DNA of 64,000 nucleotides, taken from assembly GCA_964036275.1 (NCBI GenBank), contig OZ038433.1:39899336-39963335 (forward strand). The letters are read 5' to 3'. How positions within the stretch are numbered: position 1 is the stretch's first letter; the number at the start of each line of letters is the position of its first letter. Positions 36,355 to 47,482 of the stretch are shown here, in pieces. A program made the translations under genes and the position numbers. The DNA is from Litoditis marina. Taxonomy: Eukaryota > Nematoda > Chromadorea > Rhabditida > Rhabditidae. The notes beneath the pieces are model-generated. The model saw nothing but the letters and a program-made list of their open reading frames with translations, made no database searches and was not told where the DNA came from.

Positions 36355-37811
36355 GAGAGATAACTAGCATACTTCTCTGAATGTGGGACTGCTGAAAGTA
36401 GAAACATCATTATTGAATTATTGTTATCACTATATTTTGCAGATATTTGTTTTTCTATTTGACAAAAACTGTAGATGATTATTCGTTGAGAATGTCTTGT
36501 TCTTCTCTCTTTCATGTATTCACCCATCCCCCATATCCAAGCAATTTTGTCTCTCGCTGTGCTCATGTGACGTCGTTCTATTTTTGTCCTAAAACGGAAA
36601 TAAGAAAATGGAGAAATCGGCTTTATTCTCATCCCTCGCGCAATCTACTTCTGTTCTATATTTGTCTCGTTAAGACGGTTTAGGGGAGTGTTTATTGATC
36701 ATTAGCAGTGTTAGTGAAAGATTCACAAGGAAATATTAATCAAATAACGTGAAGCGCACTGCAATTAGCATTCCAACCATGTGCTAACAAATTTAAATGA
36801 CACCCAACAGGTGCACCTCAGTCATTATCTCCCAACGTTTTGAAATAAAATCACATGGACATTCGATTTTCACGTGGCTGGCGCGGACTGCCGCCCAGTT
36901 TCGCTAAAACTCCGCCCCTTTCAGCAGTTGAGAGCTGCTCGGCTGCCCACTATTCTGGACGGGTGCCAAAAGGCAAAGGTCTTCCGTCCTTGCTCACATG
37001 AGTCTATGTGCGAGTGTTGTCAATGTTCCACTGTGCAGCAAACTGCTCTTTCTAAATGTAAATACTGATATAATTGGCGCATTCTTGGTGCATTTGCTGT
37101 TGAAATGCCACGTGCCAGATTGTTATGGCGCCCATTTTGCGATTTGTCCTGTTATTCGAATTGTATTCATTATAACCACTAAATAAGTCTGGATTGATCT
37201 TGACTATATGCGTATTTATTGATCAAATTAGGAGTTTAGGCGTTTTGTGTGTTTAGCTTCTTTATTCTTCTTGTATTTAGTCTGTTCAAGCTTTCTTTAT
37301 TTCCAAAATTGCTAAGTAAATGTAATTAAGACCAGGTTCATGCTAGATATGAGTAATTTCAAGCTGGATATCAATGTTTGAGATGAATAAGAAATGTCAG
37401 GCATGAGAAAATCAATACCGAATCAAAAGCGGTAACGGTGCAGTGATCTTTGAGCACTTCTCTCATTCTCGTTGTTTGCTGTTCAGTGCGCTCCATTGTT
37501 TGTTAGACTGTGTTCTTTGATGACTATCATTCTCTATTAGAGCCATATGTGGGATAGTCCTGGTTAGGGATACAAAGAGTTAATGATTCCTCCCGCAGAA
37601 AAACACGAAAAGTTATAGGTCCCTCTCCAATTCAGGGGCACGAAATCACAAAAATGGGTAATCTGTTGAATAGTTATAGGTCCCCACTCGTCCAGTCTGT
37701 TAAATAGTTAAGGGTCTCCCGGTCAGCGGACCGTGGCATCCCACCTGTGATTAGAGCGGCATTATAGTGAGCGATTAGATCGATGTGGAACGTACAAGTT
37801 GAAAGTAACAG
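33682..37811. other. Gene-poor region, short repeats only
   Basis: 3' UTR of the chromodomain gene, then about 4 kb without a supportable gene. The plus-strand frame 34845-35153 has a distant look of a retroelement C-terminus (ESHFLWACTG), but nothing confirms it. A GC-richer patch at 36870-37060 contains Cys-rich frames without splice context. A CCCGGC...GCCGGG hairpin lies near 35337. Confidence 0.35.
36311..36352. repeat. (CT)n microsatellite
   Basis: About 20 uninterrupted CT dinucleotides, a shorter cousin of the 8410 tract. Confidence 0.95.
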
Positions 37812-37819
37812 TCTGGTAG

Positions 37820-38040
37820 CAGACGTTTACGACCTTAGACGACGTCTGAATTTTGGTCACCCAAAATTGATGAAAAACTCCAAAAATTCAGATAATCACC
37901 CGAAAATTCGCCGAAATTGGGTTATTATCTGGACTTTGCACAAAAAATATAATTTTGATCACCCAAAAACTAGATAGTTACACCATTTTTCGTTCTGTCA
38001 CCCAGAATTCAGAGAGTCGTCCAATAATTGTAAACGTCTG
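37820..38040. mobile_element. hAT-like MITE with perfect 8-bp target duplication
   Basis: A 221-bp element begins CAGACGTTTAC and ends GTAAACGTCTG. It is flanked by TCTGGTAG at 37812-37819 and 38041-38048. The CAG-starting terminal repeat plus 8-bp duplication is the hAT signature. The interior is AT-rich and carries no transposase. Confidence 0.85.
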
Positions 38041-38048
38041 TCTGGTAG

Positions 38049-38205
38049 GAAGCTGTTAGGGCAACTAAATGCTTAGGGGAAGTTCTTAAACTTACTATTT
38101 GGTTTTTCGTTCCGGTCGACATTTCTCTGTGCTATAATAATATATTATTAGTTCTCTGTTTCTTCTTCCTCTACCCTTCTTTCATCTCTCTCGCAGTGCT
38201 TTTTT
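38049..38205. other. Short spacer between two MITEs
   Basis: CT-rich spacer, nothing recognised. Confidence 0.3.
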
Positions 38206-38213
38206 CTCTCTAG

Positions 38214-38443
38214 CAGGGGTGACCAAACACTTGACCGACCCTACCGCCGGTACGACCCCTCCCCTTTTAAAAATATAAATTCACCTAAAAATAAAGAATT
38301 ATCCTTCAGAATTGCGAGAATTTCACCTAAATTCTAAATTGGCCAAAATCATCGTAATTTTGAAATTTTTCGGCAGTGGCGGGATCTTCACGACCCCCCT
38401 CCCCCTGAAAATATTGCACGCGTGCAACTTGTGGTCACCCCTG
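38214..38443. mobile_element. hAT-like MITE with perfect 8-bp target duplication
   Basis: A 230-bp element has ends CAGGGGTGACCA and TGGTCACCCCTG and is flanked by CTCTCTAG at 38206-38213 and 38444-38451. The CAGGG terminus and 8-bp duplication indicate hAT. A partial relative lies at 19795. Confidence 0.88.
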
Positions 38444-38702
38444 CTCTCTAGTCACTCTCCCCCCTCTCTATATCCGTGAAAAGGACGTCTATTACACGGA
38501 CGTTCATAGCATGTGTACTAGAATCTCGCACTGTCGACTGTCTATGTCTGCAACAAGCCTGCATTTCCTTGAATTGGATTAAGCATCCTTATCAATATTC
38601 TCGTTCAGCTTTTTGTTTTGTAACATTTAAATCCTGACTTTGGTCCTGTCTACTAAACTTTTCAAGTTCTCATTCTAACACCGAAGCTGTACCAAACATA
38701 TG

Positions 38703-38708
38703 TTTCAG
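38703..38708 (+). promoter_or_regulatory. Possible spliced-leader acceptor for the upstream start
   Basis: TTTCAG lies 37 bases before the ATG at 38746. It could instead close a 5' UTR intron. Confidence 0.35.
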
Positions 38709-38745
38709 AATTTCCGTCAACTCTTCTCCGTGAAAAGTATCAAAA

Positions 38746-41700
38746 ATGCCCATGGAACCTCTGGATATGATGTGGTGAGTTGTTTTTCTAGAGCATGTGG
38801 CTTCATTTAGTCACACACATGAAGTGTGGCTGTGGTAAAAGAGTTTGTTGGCCAATTGAGTTCATCACACACAACGTCAATTGCGCGAGTGCACCTGTTT
38901 GTTATCTTTACTAATGCGGTCATATTTTTATGATAACATTGTTTTCTGTCTAGACCTTTGAACAAAATGGAGCGCTGAGCGGGATGTTTTTGGTGGAAAT
39001 GGCCGCATGACTGGTGGAGCGCAAATTGTTACATCGATAACAATTTACGTTATCGGCAGATACATTTCGAACGAATGTTGCGACCTTGGCTATTTTCGTT
39101 GGTTATGGTATAGTATAAAGGTCGCTAGGGATGATATCAACACGTTGTAAGATGGGAATTCGTTGACTATTAACTAGGTCTTGGGTGTACTGTAAACATC
39201 AATGGAATTATGGAATGTACAATGACATAGATGCCCCACCGTGAACTTACTTATCTTGGGTTCGGCCACAGCTTACTAAGAATACTATGGTGACCTTAAC
39301 ACTGAAAAAATGGGTTGTAGTGGAAGAACATTATATCACACACCCTTGGTTATTAGATATTGTCATACTCCACCAATACAACGTTCCGCTTCTAACCATA
39401 GTAAACTGCATAGGAGCATGGGTACATCGGTTACTTGATATTAAGTCAGTATAATAACCCGTTATCGCGCTGTTCAGTGTAATGTGTTTTCAGTTTGGAG
39501 AAAAAGGTGGTATTTGTACTTGGATTCTTAATAAAAAAAATTCATGCATTAACTAAACGCCGAAACCGAATCTCGAACTTCTCTTAGGGCGCGAAGTGCG
39601 TGTTCGGATAAGAAGAGTATAGAGAACCAATCTGGTTTCTTTCTGCTAGTTCTTTCTATGATTACGGTAGCAACTTCTCTGTCATGTAGGACCGATCATT
39701 GTGTTTACTACATTGTAGTTCGAGTGATTGGTATATACTCTTTGTTCGTTCATAACAATTGGTATTGGAGCAAGGCCTCTGGATAGAGAACTTTGGCCTC
39801 CTCTGCGCTGAAAAGTGTTTACCGCATTGGAGTTGTTTTGCTCATTTGGTTGTCCCGCGCGTGACTATCAGGGAAAATAGTATTCAAATAGGAGAGTGTC
39901 CAGACGAGTAAGGAATGGGCGGAGTCGTACTTTCAGCCTCTATTTAACTGTCTGAGGTTAGCCGGCTTCTATCTGTTATTCATCGATAACAACTACCGCC
40001 CGCTGTAAATTCACTAATCACCACCTATATTTCGTTTCTAGGATGTCGAAGGCACCCACTGTAAGTGATGTAGTTCAAACGTCGAATGTTGTGTTCAAGC
40101 CGGCGGTTAGCCAGCCAAACAGTCCTAGTGACGAGGGGGTGAGCATTTCATAGTTATCGATTGATCTTATCTAGATTCAAGTGAATCTTGAACTTAAACT
40201 GCAGATGCATAATTGCCTCGTCTACACCTCAAGTTAGCTGGTAGATATGTTGACTGCTAACGATTTAAGTGCCGAAGTTTATTGTAGCAAATGTCAGGTT
40301 CAAACAATTTTGGTCTGTATTTTACTGTTTCTGGTAAAATTGAATCATTTCTTCAAACCTCGAAGTTAGAAGATATTGCTGGGAGTTGGATATAACTCCG
40401 GATATTTTTCATATATTCATATTCTTTACTATGTGTGGTTGTAATCCTTATGTTTCCAGATTCGTCCCGATTTCGACACAGACTGTCTGTGGAAGCCGAT
40501 GCCTCGTCGTAAGCCACAGGATCGTACCGCCTCAATCGATTCGACCGATTCTGAAGTTGGACGCAAGATGTCCTTCAATGAGACTGGTGTCAGGTAATTA
40601 TTCCAATTCCGTTCAGGTGTCTTCATGTTGAAAATTTACTGTGAGTGTCACTTGCAGATTTTGAAAATTATCTTTACAGTCGTATAATATGACGATCGTG
40701 GGTGACTTGCCGATTACCCATACTAAAAGTTGTCCGAATAGTCAGAATAATTTACAACTTGTAGTTTTCACGCAACATCATTACCATTCGTTTTTGTATA
40801 TAGAAAAACAATTTCTCTCTAAAACAGTCGCAGCCTTTGGCCGTATCCACCAATAGTTTTAGTTTTCAGCCTCCGGGAGGGCAAATTTAGTTGAAGTTTT
40901 GCTTCCAGGAGCCCAAAAGCGGTCCCGGGTGAGGGAAAAGTTATTGGTGGATACGACCACTGGTGTATGCTATTACCTATTTCATTATTGTCCACTGCCC
41001 TGACAATCTCTCCATTTGCAGCTCCTCGCCCGTCGAGATTCGTCCCCGCCGTTTGTCCATCTCTGAGATGATCTTTGGATCTCCCTCGGGCGGTTTCAGC
41101 TGGGGACAATCGAGTGCCCAGTCCACAGCTCAATCCAACAACGTCACAGAAAACGACCGAAAGGGCTCGGTCACTGAGGTTTGTAGTTTTCAGTGACCAG
41201 CATACACTGCATTTGACTAGTTTTGACAATGGGGTTGCGGGTAGAAAATTAAAGACTAGATGGGTCCCGGGTGCCCAGACAACAACTAAATCCACTAACA
41301 TTACTGAAAATGATGGGAGGGGATCTCTCAACTTTGTAGGTTGTGTCTCCGATATCACACGCAGGTATTTCATTGTGCGCTAAATGTGCTGAAGGTTAAC
41401 TTTCTGGTTTATCGGCGACTTATATCATTACTGTAATAGTTCTCGATTAGGGGTGTTTCTGTTTTGATTCATTTACCGCGCTGGGCTGATAAGAGACTGT
41501 CACGTATTTGCCGATCATAATATGTGATCGTATGGGATAGGCTTGGGAACTGTGTTTTAGTTTAGTTATCAAAGATAAGCATATAGAACAGTTTAAAACA
41601 GTGCAGGTTTTTGTATGATTTAGGGGGATGGGTTAATGAATTAGCCATGGAGATACTTCTCAATACCAACAAACACATATACTTTGCCCTCACAGCAGTT

Positions 41701-42016
41701 GTTTTGACATGATTACAGTTATTAGCCGAGATTTTTCGCCATCTTAGTTATGCGCGTCTAAGTTTTCATAGTTGGGCGAAAACATGTTATTGCTAGGAAG
41801 GGTCTGTGCCAGTAGAATCGATATGCTTTCACTTCGCACTTCCAGTGCGAACAGATTGATTTTTTCGGGAAAACGTTTTGTTATTATGTGGGGTGGGGTT
41901 GTCTGATTTGACAGAAAAATTTGGAGAATGGGATTTAAATGTATCTTTTCCAGGATCTCCGCTTCAAGGAACTCATGAAGCATCAGAGCAAGATTCTTGG
42001 TAACGAGGGCAATTGA
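38746..42016 (+). CDS. Small Ser-rich conserved-looking protein, two possible N-termini
   Basis: Core exons 40042-40138 (ATG at 40043), 40460-40593, 41022-41178 and 41954-42016 encode 149 residues. An upstream exon, 38746-38774 (MPMEPLDMM plus two bases), joins 40042 in phase and would add ten residues. The sequence opens MSKAPTVSDVVQTSNVVF, has IRPDFDTDCLWKPMPRRKP and RPRRLSISEMIFGSPSGGFS, and ends KELMKHQSKILGNEGN. Many Ser/Thr near Arg (RRLSIS, RKMSFN) look like kinase sites. No domain, signal peptide or membrane segment is seen, so it is probably cytosolic or nuclear and largely disordered. AATAAA follows at 42265. A degraded duplicate of part of exon 3 lies in the last intron. I do not recognise the family. 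Confidence 0.75.
40832..40965. mobile_element. Small foldback element in intron between exons 2 and 3
   Basis: CCGTATCCACCAATAGTTTT on the left is mirrored by AAAGTTATTGGTGGATACGA on the right. The right flank CTGGTGTATG resembles the terminus of the 22781 family, suggesting related ends. No target duplication is evident. Confidence 0.55.
41245..41345 (+). pseudogene. Decayed partial duplicate of exon 3 of the Ser-rich gene
   Basis: GGGTGCCCAGACAACAACTA and its continuation translate GAQTTTKSTNITENDGRGSL, against SA-Q-S-TAQSNNVTENDRKGS at 41113-41170 of the real exon. Frame is conserved, but the donor reads TTTGTAGG and no strong acceptor precedes it. Confidence 0.6.
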
Positions 42017-42439
42017 TGATATTGTTCTTGTTTCATATTCTATCAGCTACTATCCGTTTGCTGTAGTAGCTGAACCCGACTTATTCCCTGTACATATGTT
42101 TTCTTTTTTGTTGTTTTGAGTTTGTTTTCCATTCGCCATGTGAACACCGTGACTAATTTAACACTACTTGTTACGGTTTTTCCCATGAGGTTTCCTCGAA
42201 TGTGCAGATCCCCGTGTATTACTGGTCGTAGAGTAGATTACATGTACATACTGGCGGGATTGTAAATAAAGTTTTTATTTCACAGACGAGTTTTTGTGTT
42301 GATGAAAATTATTGAGCGATTAACTTTTGGTTTCAATTGGAACGTTTTGGACTGCAAATTCCCGCATTGGAGGGTTCACTGGATAGGTATAGGTACAGAT
42401 CTATTCTTAGCAGTATTTGGGTAGATTGCTCTAAGGTGA
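42017..42439. other. 3' UTR and spacer, holding a dispersed repeat
   Basis: 3' UTR with AATAAA at 42265-42270, then spacer. The block ATTGAGCGATTAACTTTTGG (about 42311) continuing TTTCAATTGGAACGTTT also occurs near 50499, so this is a dispersed repeat. Confidence 0.5.
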
Positions 42440-42740
42440 TCAGAGTCGTGACCTGTCGCAGTAAACATTCGATTGTGAGGAACACGTCTTTTCGACGACA
42501 TTTGAAGCAGAATTGTCGACACACGTGCCATTGTAGTGGGTGTGATTAAATATGAGTTGTAGTTTGATTTGCGCCGGCACGAGATTGAGACTGTAAATGA
42601 GAGGATTCAAGGTACGTACAAAGCAGATCATGGCAACGTGGACTACCTGAACCGACCGGGAGACACTCAAGTGGTACGCAATTAAGCCTGACCCGCGAAA
42701 CGGAGTGAGCGCAATTAGCGAGAGTGGGCCCAAAAGCAAT
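42440..42740 (-). pseudogene. Possible chemoreceptor fragment (last two membrane segments)
   Basis: A minus-strand frame reads PLSLIALTPFRGSGLIAY, then VHVAMICFVRTLNPLIYSL, which looks like TM6-TM7 of a serpentine receptor with an NPxIY-type motif. No start or upstream exons were found. It lies next to a true Str-type gene, so a relic of a neighbouring receptor is plausible, but it could be chance. Confidence 0.3.
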
Positions 42741-43146
42741 TAAAAAAAGCTAATTTCGTTCTACATGCAGTACATCCGAACCGACCAATAAACGGGAGAA
42801 CCGGGTCCTTCCCGAACCGAACCGGTCACTGGAGAACAGAACCGACCGGTTCACCAGGAAACGGATAGAAACGGAACCGAGGATCCACTTATTTTACCTT
42901 GTATACTACTTGTTTGTTCAAACCATGATTACTATCAATCGGTTCAAAACTTTCACTGGAGAACCGGTCGATTTAGAATGCGCGTTTCGGTTCAGTTCTC
43001 AAGGACCCGGTTCTCGAGTGAATTCGCCACCTAAACCATCTTTTGAATTCGAAAAGAAAACATATTGTTCTTGAAAAGGGGTTCGATTGAAAGCAGACTG
43101 TGCCTTTAAAGGAGACCGGAGATGAACTACAATTGGAGGCGAAACT
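42741..43146. repeat. GAACCGACCGG-type interspersed palindromic repeats
   Basis: Several GAACCGRCCGG / CCGGTYCTC words in both orientations lie between 42775 and 43020, ending with GGTTCTCGAGTGAATTCGCC, a block seen again near 47686 and, shorter, near 53650. It looks like a degenerate foldback repeat. Confidence 0.45.
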
Positions 43147-46124
43147 TCATGAAAAGTTACTCGGAGAGGTTACCATCTGTGAGATGGCACGCGTGGATTC
43201 AATCGGTATCCTGATTTTCTTCTTCTCGAAAAAACTGCGAATAAACGATCTATAAGGCGCATTGGTTATTAGGATACTAATATAACTGAATGTTCCATGA
43301 GTTGAAAGAAGCACGAGAGTGTACTGCACATGCTCTGAAATAACATGTTTTACAAAATTTGAATAAAGTCTCAATGTTATCAGCGCTTAGCGATAACTAG
43401 TTTGTTGGATGGTATTCAACAGAATAAAATTGATACATTTCTTCTTCTTCAGCACTTGATCAAGTTTTTACCTACTGTTTTGTCGAAATATATTGTCACT
43501 GCATCATTTTTATAATGTTGTAAACTTATAGGTCACGTGACTTGTTGTCCTAACTGTTATCGTTTAGTGTGTCATTCACCTTGTTTTCCAAATGTGCGGT
43601 TTGTCATCATAATGAAACATCCAACTGCCGGGAGAATCAGAACTATTAACGGTAAAAGGCCCTGAAGTTTGGAGAAGGAACATTTAAAATAACTGACCAC
43701 ACTCTCAAGTAAGCATAGTTCAATTGCAGCATTTCTTCTTCTTCTTTATAGTCTTTTTCATCCCTACCCTAAAGTGCCTAAAGTATGATTAAAAACTTTC
43801 GATGATTTTGTATTACTTACATGTTACCGCGAATGTTAACAGTTTTCGAATTCGATTCATGTTCCCTTACAAAGAGTGTCCAAAATTATTTCCGAGAAAG
43901 TCTAAAACGTCGAGTTTATATTAGAAAATGTCATTTGAAATTTCTAATGTGTACTGTATGAGTCTCAGAAGGAATGATATGTTCTATTATAACCTGTAGC
44001 AGGAGAGCATAGATGAATCTGCGTTGTATCTTTTTGGTTTCCTCGGAGAGAGAAGAGGTGGTGCCTCTCAGAATGAGTAACGAGTGAACAACGAACGCCC
44101 AGACTATGAATGACCCGATTATGAGCGAGGTGGATAGAAGCAGCATGAATGTCTTCATCGTTTCCACGCACTGTACAACCACGTTAGGAAGGTCCACAAT
44201 GGCGCCCACGCAGGAGAAATTCTGCAACATTCCATCTGACGGAGCCAAAGAACTGAAATACCGAAGTTTGGCCCGCAAGCTCAAGTAGCCGGGTGAGCCA
44301 CAGTCACTTTCATGCCTATTGAGACCTCTACAGTAGTTTTACGAACATTCGGCGTAAATACTCGGAAAGGTGGACAATTTTGGCATTCGACTTTCATTCC
44401 TATTGTGTGTGAATGTGTTCATAAATGTTTTGAACAAAATTGAAGTCTGCTATGAGTGTCCTCGAACATGTACAGTAGGAGTCTCAGTGAGAATGGTGAT
44501 GACTATATTCGAGCAACTTAATTTTTTAATGGCGCTCTACAGATTAGTCATTTGTTTTTATCATCAATTTGCTAACGCGTACAGCTCGCACACCTGTGCG
44601 TAGCGAAAAGCAAAAACCTCTATACTAAAAGTTATTCGAATAGTCACGTAAAGTTAGCATTCTAATGAGGAATCATGCGCTTTTTCATCGCACGTTTCTG
44701 AGTTCTTCTGCGTTTAGCATGTTTCCCGTGACTATGCAATTGACTAATGGTATAACGTACGTTTCTCAGCTCTTGAATATGACCGGAAACGTCGTGAGCA
44801 AGTAGCAGAGGCGCCAGCGTAGGTCCGCTCAGAAGACAGAAGGAAACACAGACAAAAATGAGTTTTCCCACTCGTCTCAAGGAACATTTGTGATTCGGAG
44901 GGAGAATAATCTGCCATCGAATGAAGAATAGATGGAAAGCAGATGCCAACGAGTTGGCAATTGATGTGTACATCATTGTACCCTGTAGCTGAAAAACCAC
45001 GTAAATGGTGTTTTCCGTCTAGACCATATTCGAACAATTAGTTTGTGCGAGTTACCATTGCTATCAGAATATACTCGGACCACTCCCAGCCACTTGTGTA
45101 GGCCTTGACGAGCAGGTGAGACAGACGCAGCTGTCTGCGACCTCATTGACCCCCATACTCTCTGGCTTTTGTAGTTTTCTAATCGCAGAAAATTGGCACC
45201 AATCATTCTGAGAATAAAATGTAGGATGAATGTTTCTTATAACATACGTTTTCGGAATGAAATTTTTTTCTCACGTGATGTAAGAAGGGTGAACCACCTT
45301 ACGAAACGGTTTACTGTCTGGGGAACAATTTGGTTTCGGTCACTCACTATTCTTCGTCGTTGTTTCTAGATACCGCGGGCGTTGGAACCAACATTGGATT
45401 TGGTTTATTTAACGACCGCGCTCTATGACATATGACATTACACGTTGAACATACCCTCTGAGAACTCTAACCTCTAAATTTCTTCGCAACTTTGACTTGA
45501 CATAAACTATGACCTACCAGACCGTACACGTGAGCAGTTTCGAGAAACCCAGTTCCTACAAAAATAATGAAAGGGAAGAACACGAGTGGACGCTGGAATA
45601 GTGTCTATGTACTTCTCTTCAAAAATCTCACAAATGGTTACCACGAAAAGATGCGAGGAGTTTTCATGGCTAATTTGCTACAACAGCACCTGTTGCTGTG
45701 GCAGCTCCCCCAAACTCTTGTCTCATGAGGTACGTCTTTCTCATAAGGAACTGTTAACATTTTCCCCCACCTAATCACGATCCTTTACTATCGGAGCCCA
45801 GCAGCAGAATGAGCTTAACCTTAACAGAGATTCCCGAAATTTTCTTTGAAGAGTAAGTGAAATATAGGTTTCAGAAGGGAGCTCAGAACTTACAACTGCG
45901 CTGGTATACACAACGTCGGCAATAAAAGTGTTAACATGGTAGATGAAAAGATATCGTTTATATTCCTGGGATTGCGTTGATTTGTAGAGAATACAATATG
46001 CGGTGAATATGTTCCCCGGTAGAGAGACTATACCAATAATGGACATTGCGGTGAAGTAGTCCGAGGGCTGCGTGTTGAATTCCGGACATTCGATAATTTT
46101 GACGGAAAACTCGCGAGGTGAGAA
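43147..46124 (-). CDS. Str-superfamily chemoreceptor (srh/sri-like), probably damaged
   Basis: Exons on the minus strand: 45894-46124, 45056-45130, 44761-44988, 43994-44252, 43580-43661 and 43147-43334 (stop 43147-43149). Together they encode a seven-pass receptor: CPEFNTQPSDYF and PGNIFTAYCILYKS near TM1, YLFIYHVNTFIADV in TM2, RWQIILPPNHKC after TM3, SGPTLAPLLLAHDV in TM4, then EETKKIQRRFIYALLLQ, LPLIVLILPAVG, and finally LVLLSTHGTFSYISILIT followed by NAPYRSF. Such proteins are chemosensory GPCRs of sensory cilia. Junctions are in phase except one: exon 3 ends at a codon boundary while exon 4 needs two bases before it, so a frameshift or an unseen micro-exon is needed. No initiator ATG was found in phase before the first exon shown, so the start is missing or in an unseen exon. 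It may be a recent pseudogene. Confidence 0.7.
44646..44758. repeat. Dispersed repeat, copy 1 (in receptor intron)
   Basis: GCATTCTAATGAGG...CGCACGTTTCTGAGTTC...CATGTTTCCCGTGACT...GCAATTGACTA recurs at 50217-50325 at roughly 85% identity. It ends immediately beside the donor of exon 3 of the minus-strand receptor. Confidence 0.75.
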
Positions 46125-47243
46125 CTAAACCATGGAAAGCGAAGGAAAAAATAACTAATAACAATTCACTCCCATAAAATGAACGACTTTGAGAAAATAT
46201 GAGCTGCTGAGAAACGAAAAACAAACCTAAAAACTGACTTGTAATGGTTAAAAATGAGCCAAAGGATCCTTTTTCCGTAAAGCTTACATGTTGGAGAATA
46301 ATATTCTCTCTATAATATTCAGAATAATATTCTCCAACATGTAAGCGTATAATAATAATAATATTCAACCAATAATAATAATATTCATATTATGAAATTA
46401 TAGGAGGAGCGTACTGTGTCTGTGAACCCTCAAAGGAGAAAGGTGATGATCATATAGCACCAGTTCTTTGAGATCATTGAGTTCTGGTGGATTATTATCG
46501 CGCGTGAACTCATTAATTAGCAGTGATAATACAGTAAGTTGCCTAGGAACGCGCACGACATATTTAGCGCGTATAATTATAAGTGAAATGTTCTCCGAAA
46601 AGTGAAAATTGGGCTGAGTCAGCTCTAAGCAGTGACACCCTCAGTACTACTCTACCTCTAAATATCATGAGTTGGAGGGGAAGGCATAATTATTTCTAGA
46701 AAAACAAGGTATATGTTGCGAACTATGTAATTATGACAAGTCAAAACTTGAATTACTGTAGATGAACTGAATGTTCCAAGGAACGTGCTGCTTTGTATTT
46801 AGATTCAAGGATTAAACCTACTGACCAATAATGGTCGGGAATAACCATGCTGTTCGTGTTCATGATGATTGATAGTGCTCGCTTTTTCCGAGACAAGCGT
46901 ATAGGGAGTATGTCGCGTTTCCCTCTCGGTCAAAGTTCGTGAATGGTGGCGTGTATTAAGATCACACTACAACGGAGATTTGGTAGCTTTTTTCACGCAC
47001 GACAAAACTAGTGTGAGAGTGCGAGTAGGAAGTGAGTCCTAGAACTCAAATGAACATACAAACACAGAAGAAAACAATTTCTTATTAAAAATTCATAGGT
47101 AAATAACAGTAAAAGTGTGCCGAGCCGCCGTCGCAGCTCGGGTGCGAGAGATCCAAACTCAGATCCAAACTGTAAGATCTGAGTCGTTCGTATGAAATAG
47201 ATTGAATGAAGTCTGTTGATTAACATGAGTGTCATTGCTACTC
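46125..47243. other. Spacer 5' of the minus-strand receptor
   Basis: AT-rich DNA with a perfect hairpin at 46282-46346 and short AATAATAATAATATTC repeats around 46350. No supportable gene. Confidence 0.4.
46282..46346. repeat. Perfect 26-bp hairpin
   Basis: GCTTACATGTTGGAGAATAA... (46282-46307) and its exact reverse complement (46321-46346) enclose a 13-base AT loop. No mismatch over 26 bp suggests recent origin or constraint. Confidence 0.85.
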
Positions 47244-47482
47244 TATATAGTTCCGATCCTTCTTACTCAGACTTGGCAGCGTGCCAATGAATATTTCAGG
47301 CTGTTTTTCACCACTTTGGATATTTTCAGAAAACTACAAATCTCTGATAGCGGTTGATCAGTTCCATAGGAGCATGTAAACAAAAAAGTCTATAGAATAC
47401 TCATGTCTCCCTCTAAGAAGTAGGCATCCGAAAATGTTGGCATGATGCCAATGGGTCTCAGTGGGAATGAAGTAAACTATAT
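47244..47482. mobile_element. Foldback MITE of the TATAGTT/CACTGAGAC family, copy 1
   Basis: The left part TATAGTTCCGATC...CAGACTTGGCAGCGTGCCAA is mirrored by GGTCTCAGTGGGAATGAAGT...AACTATA on the right. A better-preserved copy lies at 52471-52706, and solo ends occur near 43955, 44475 and 49925. Confidence 0.65.
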
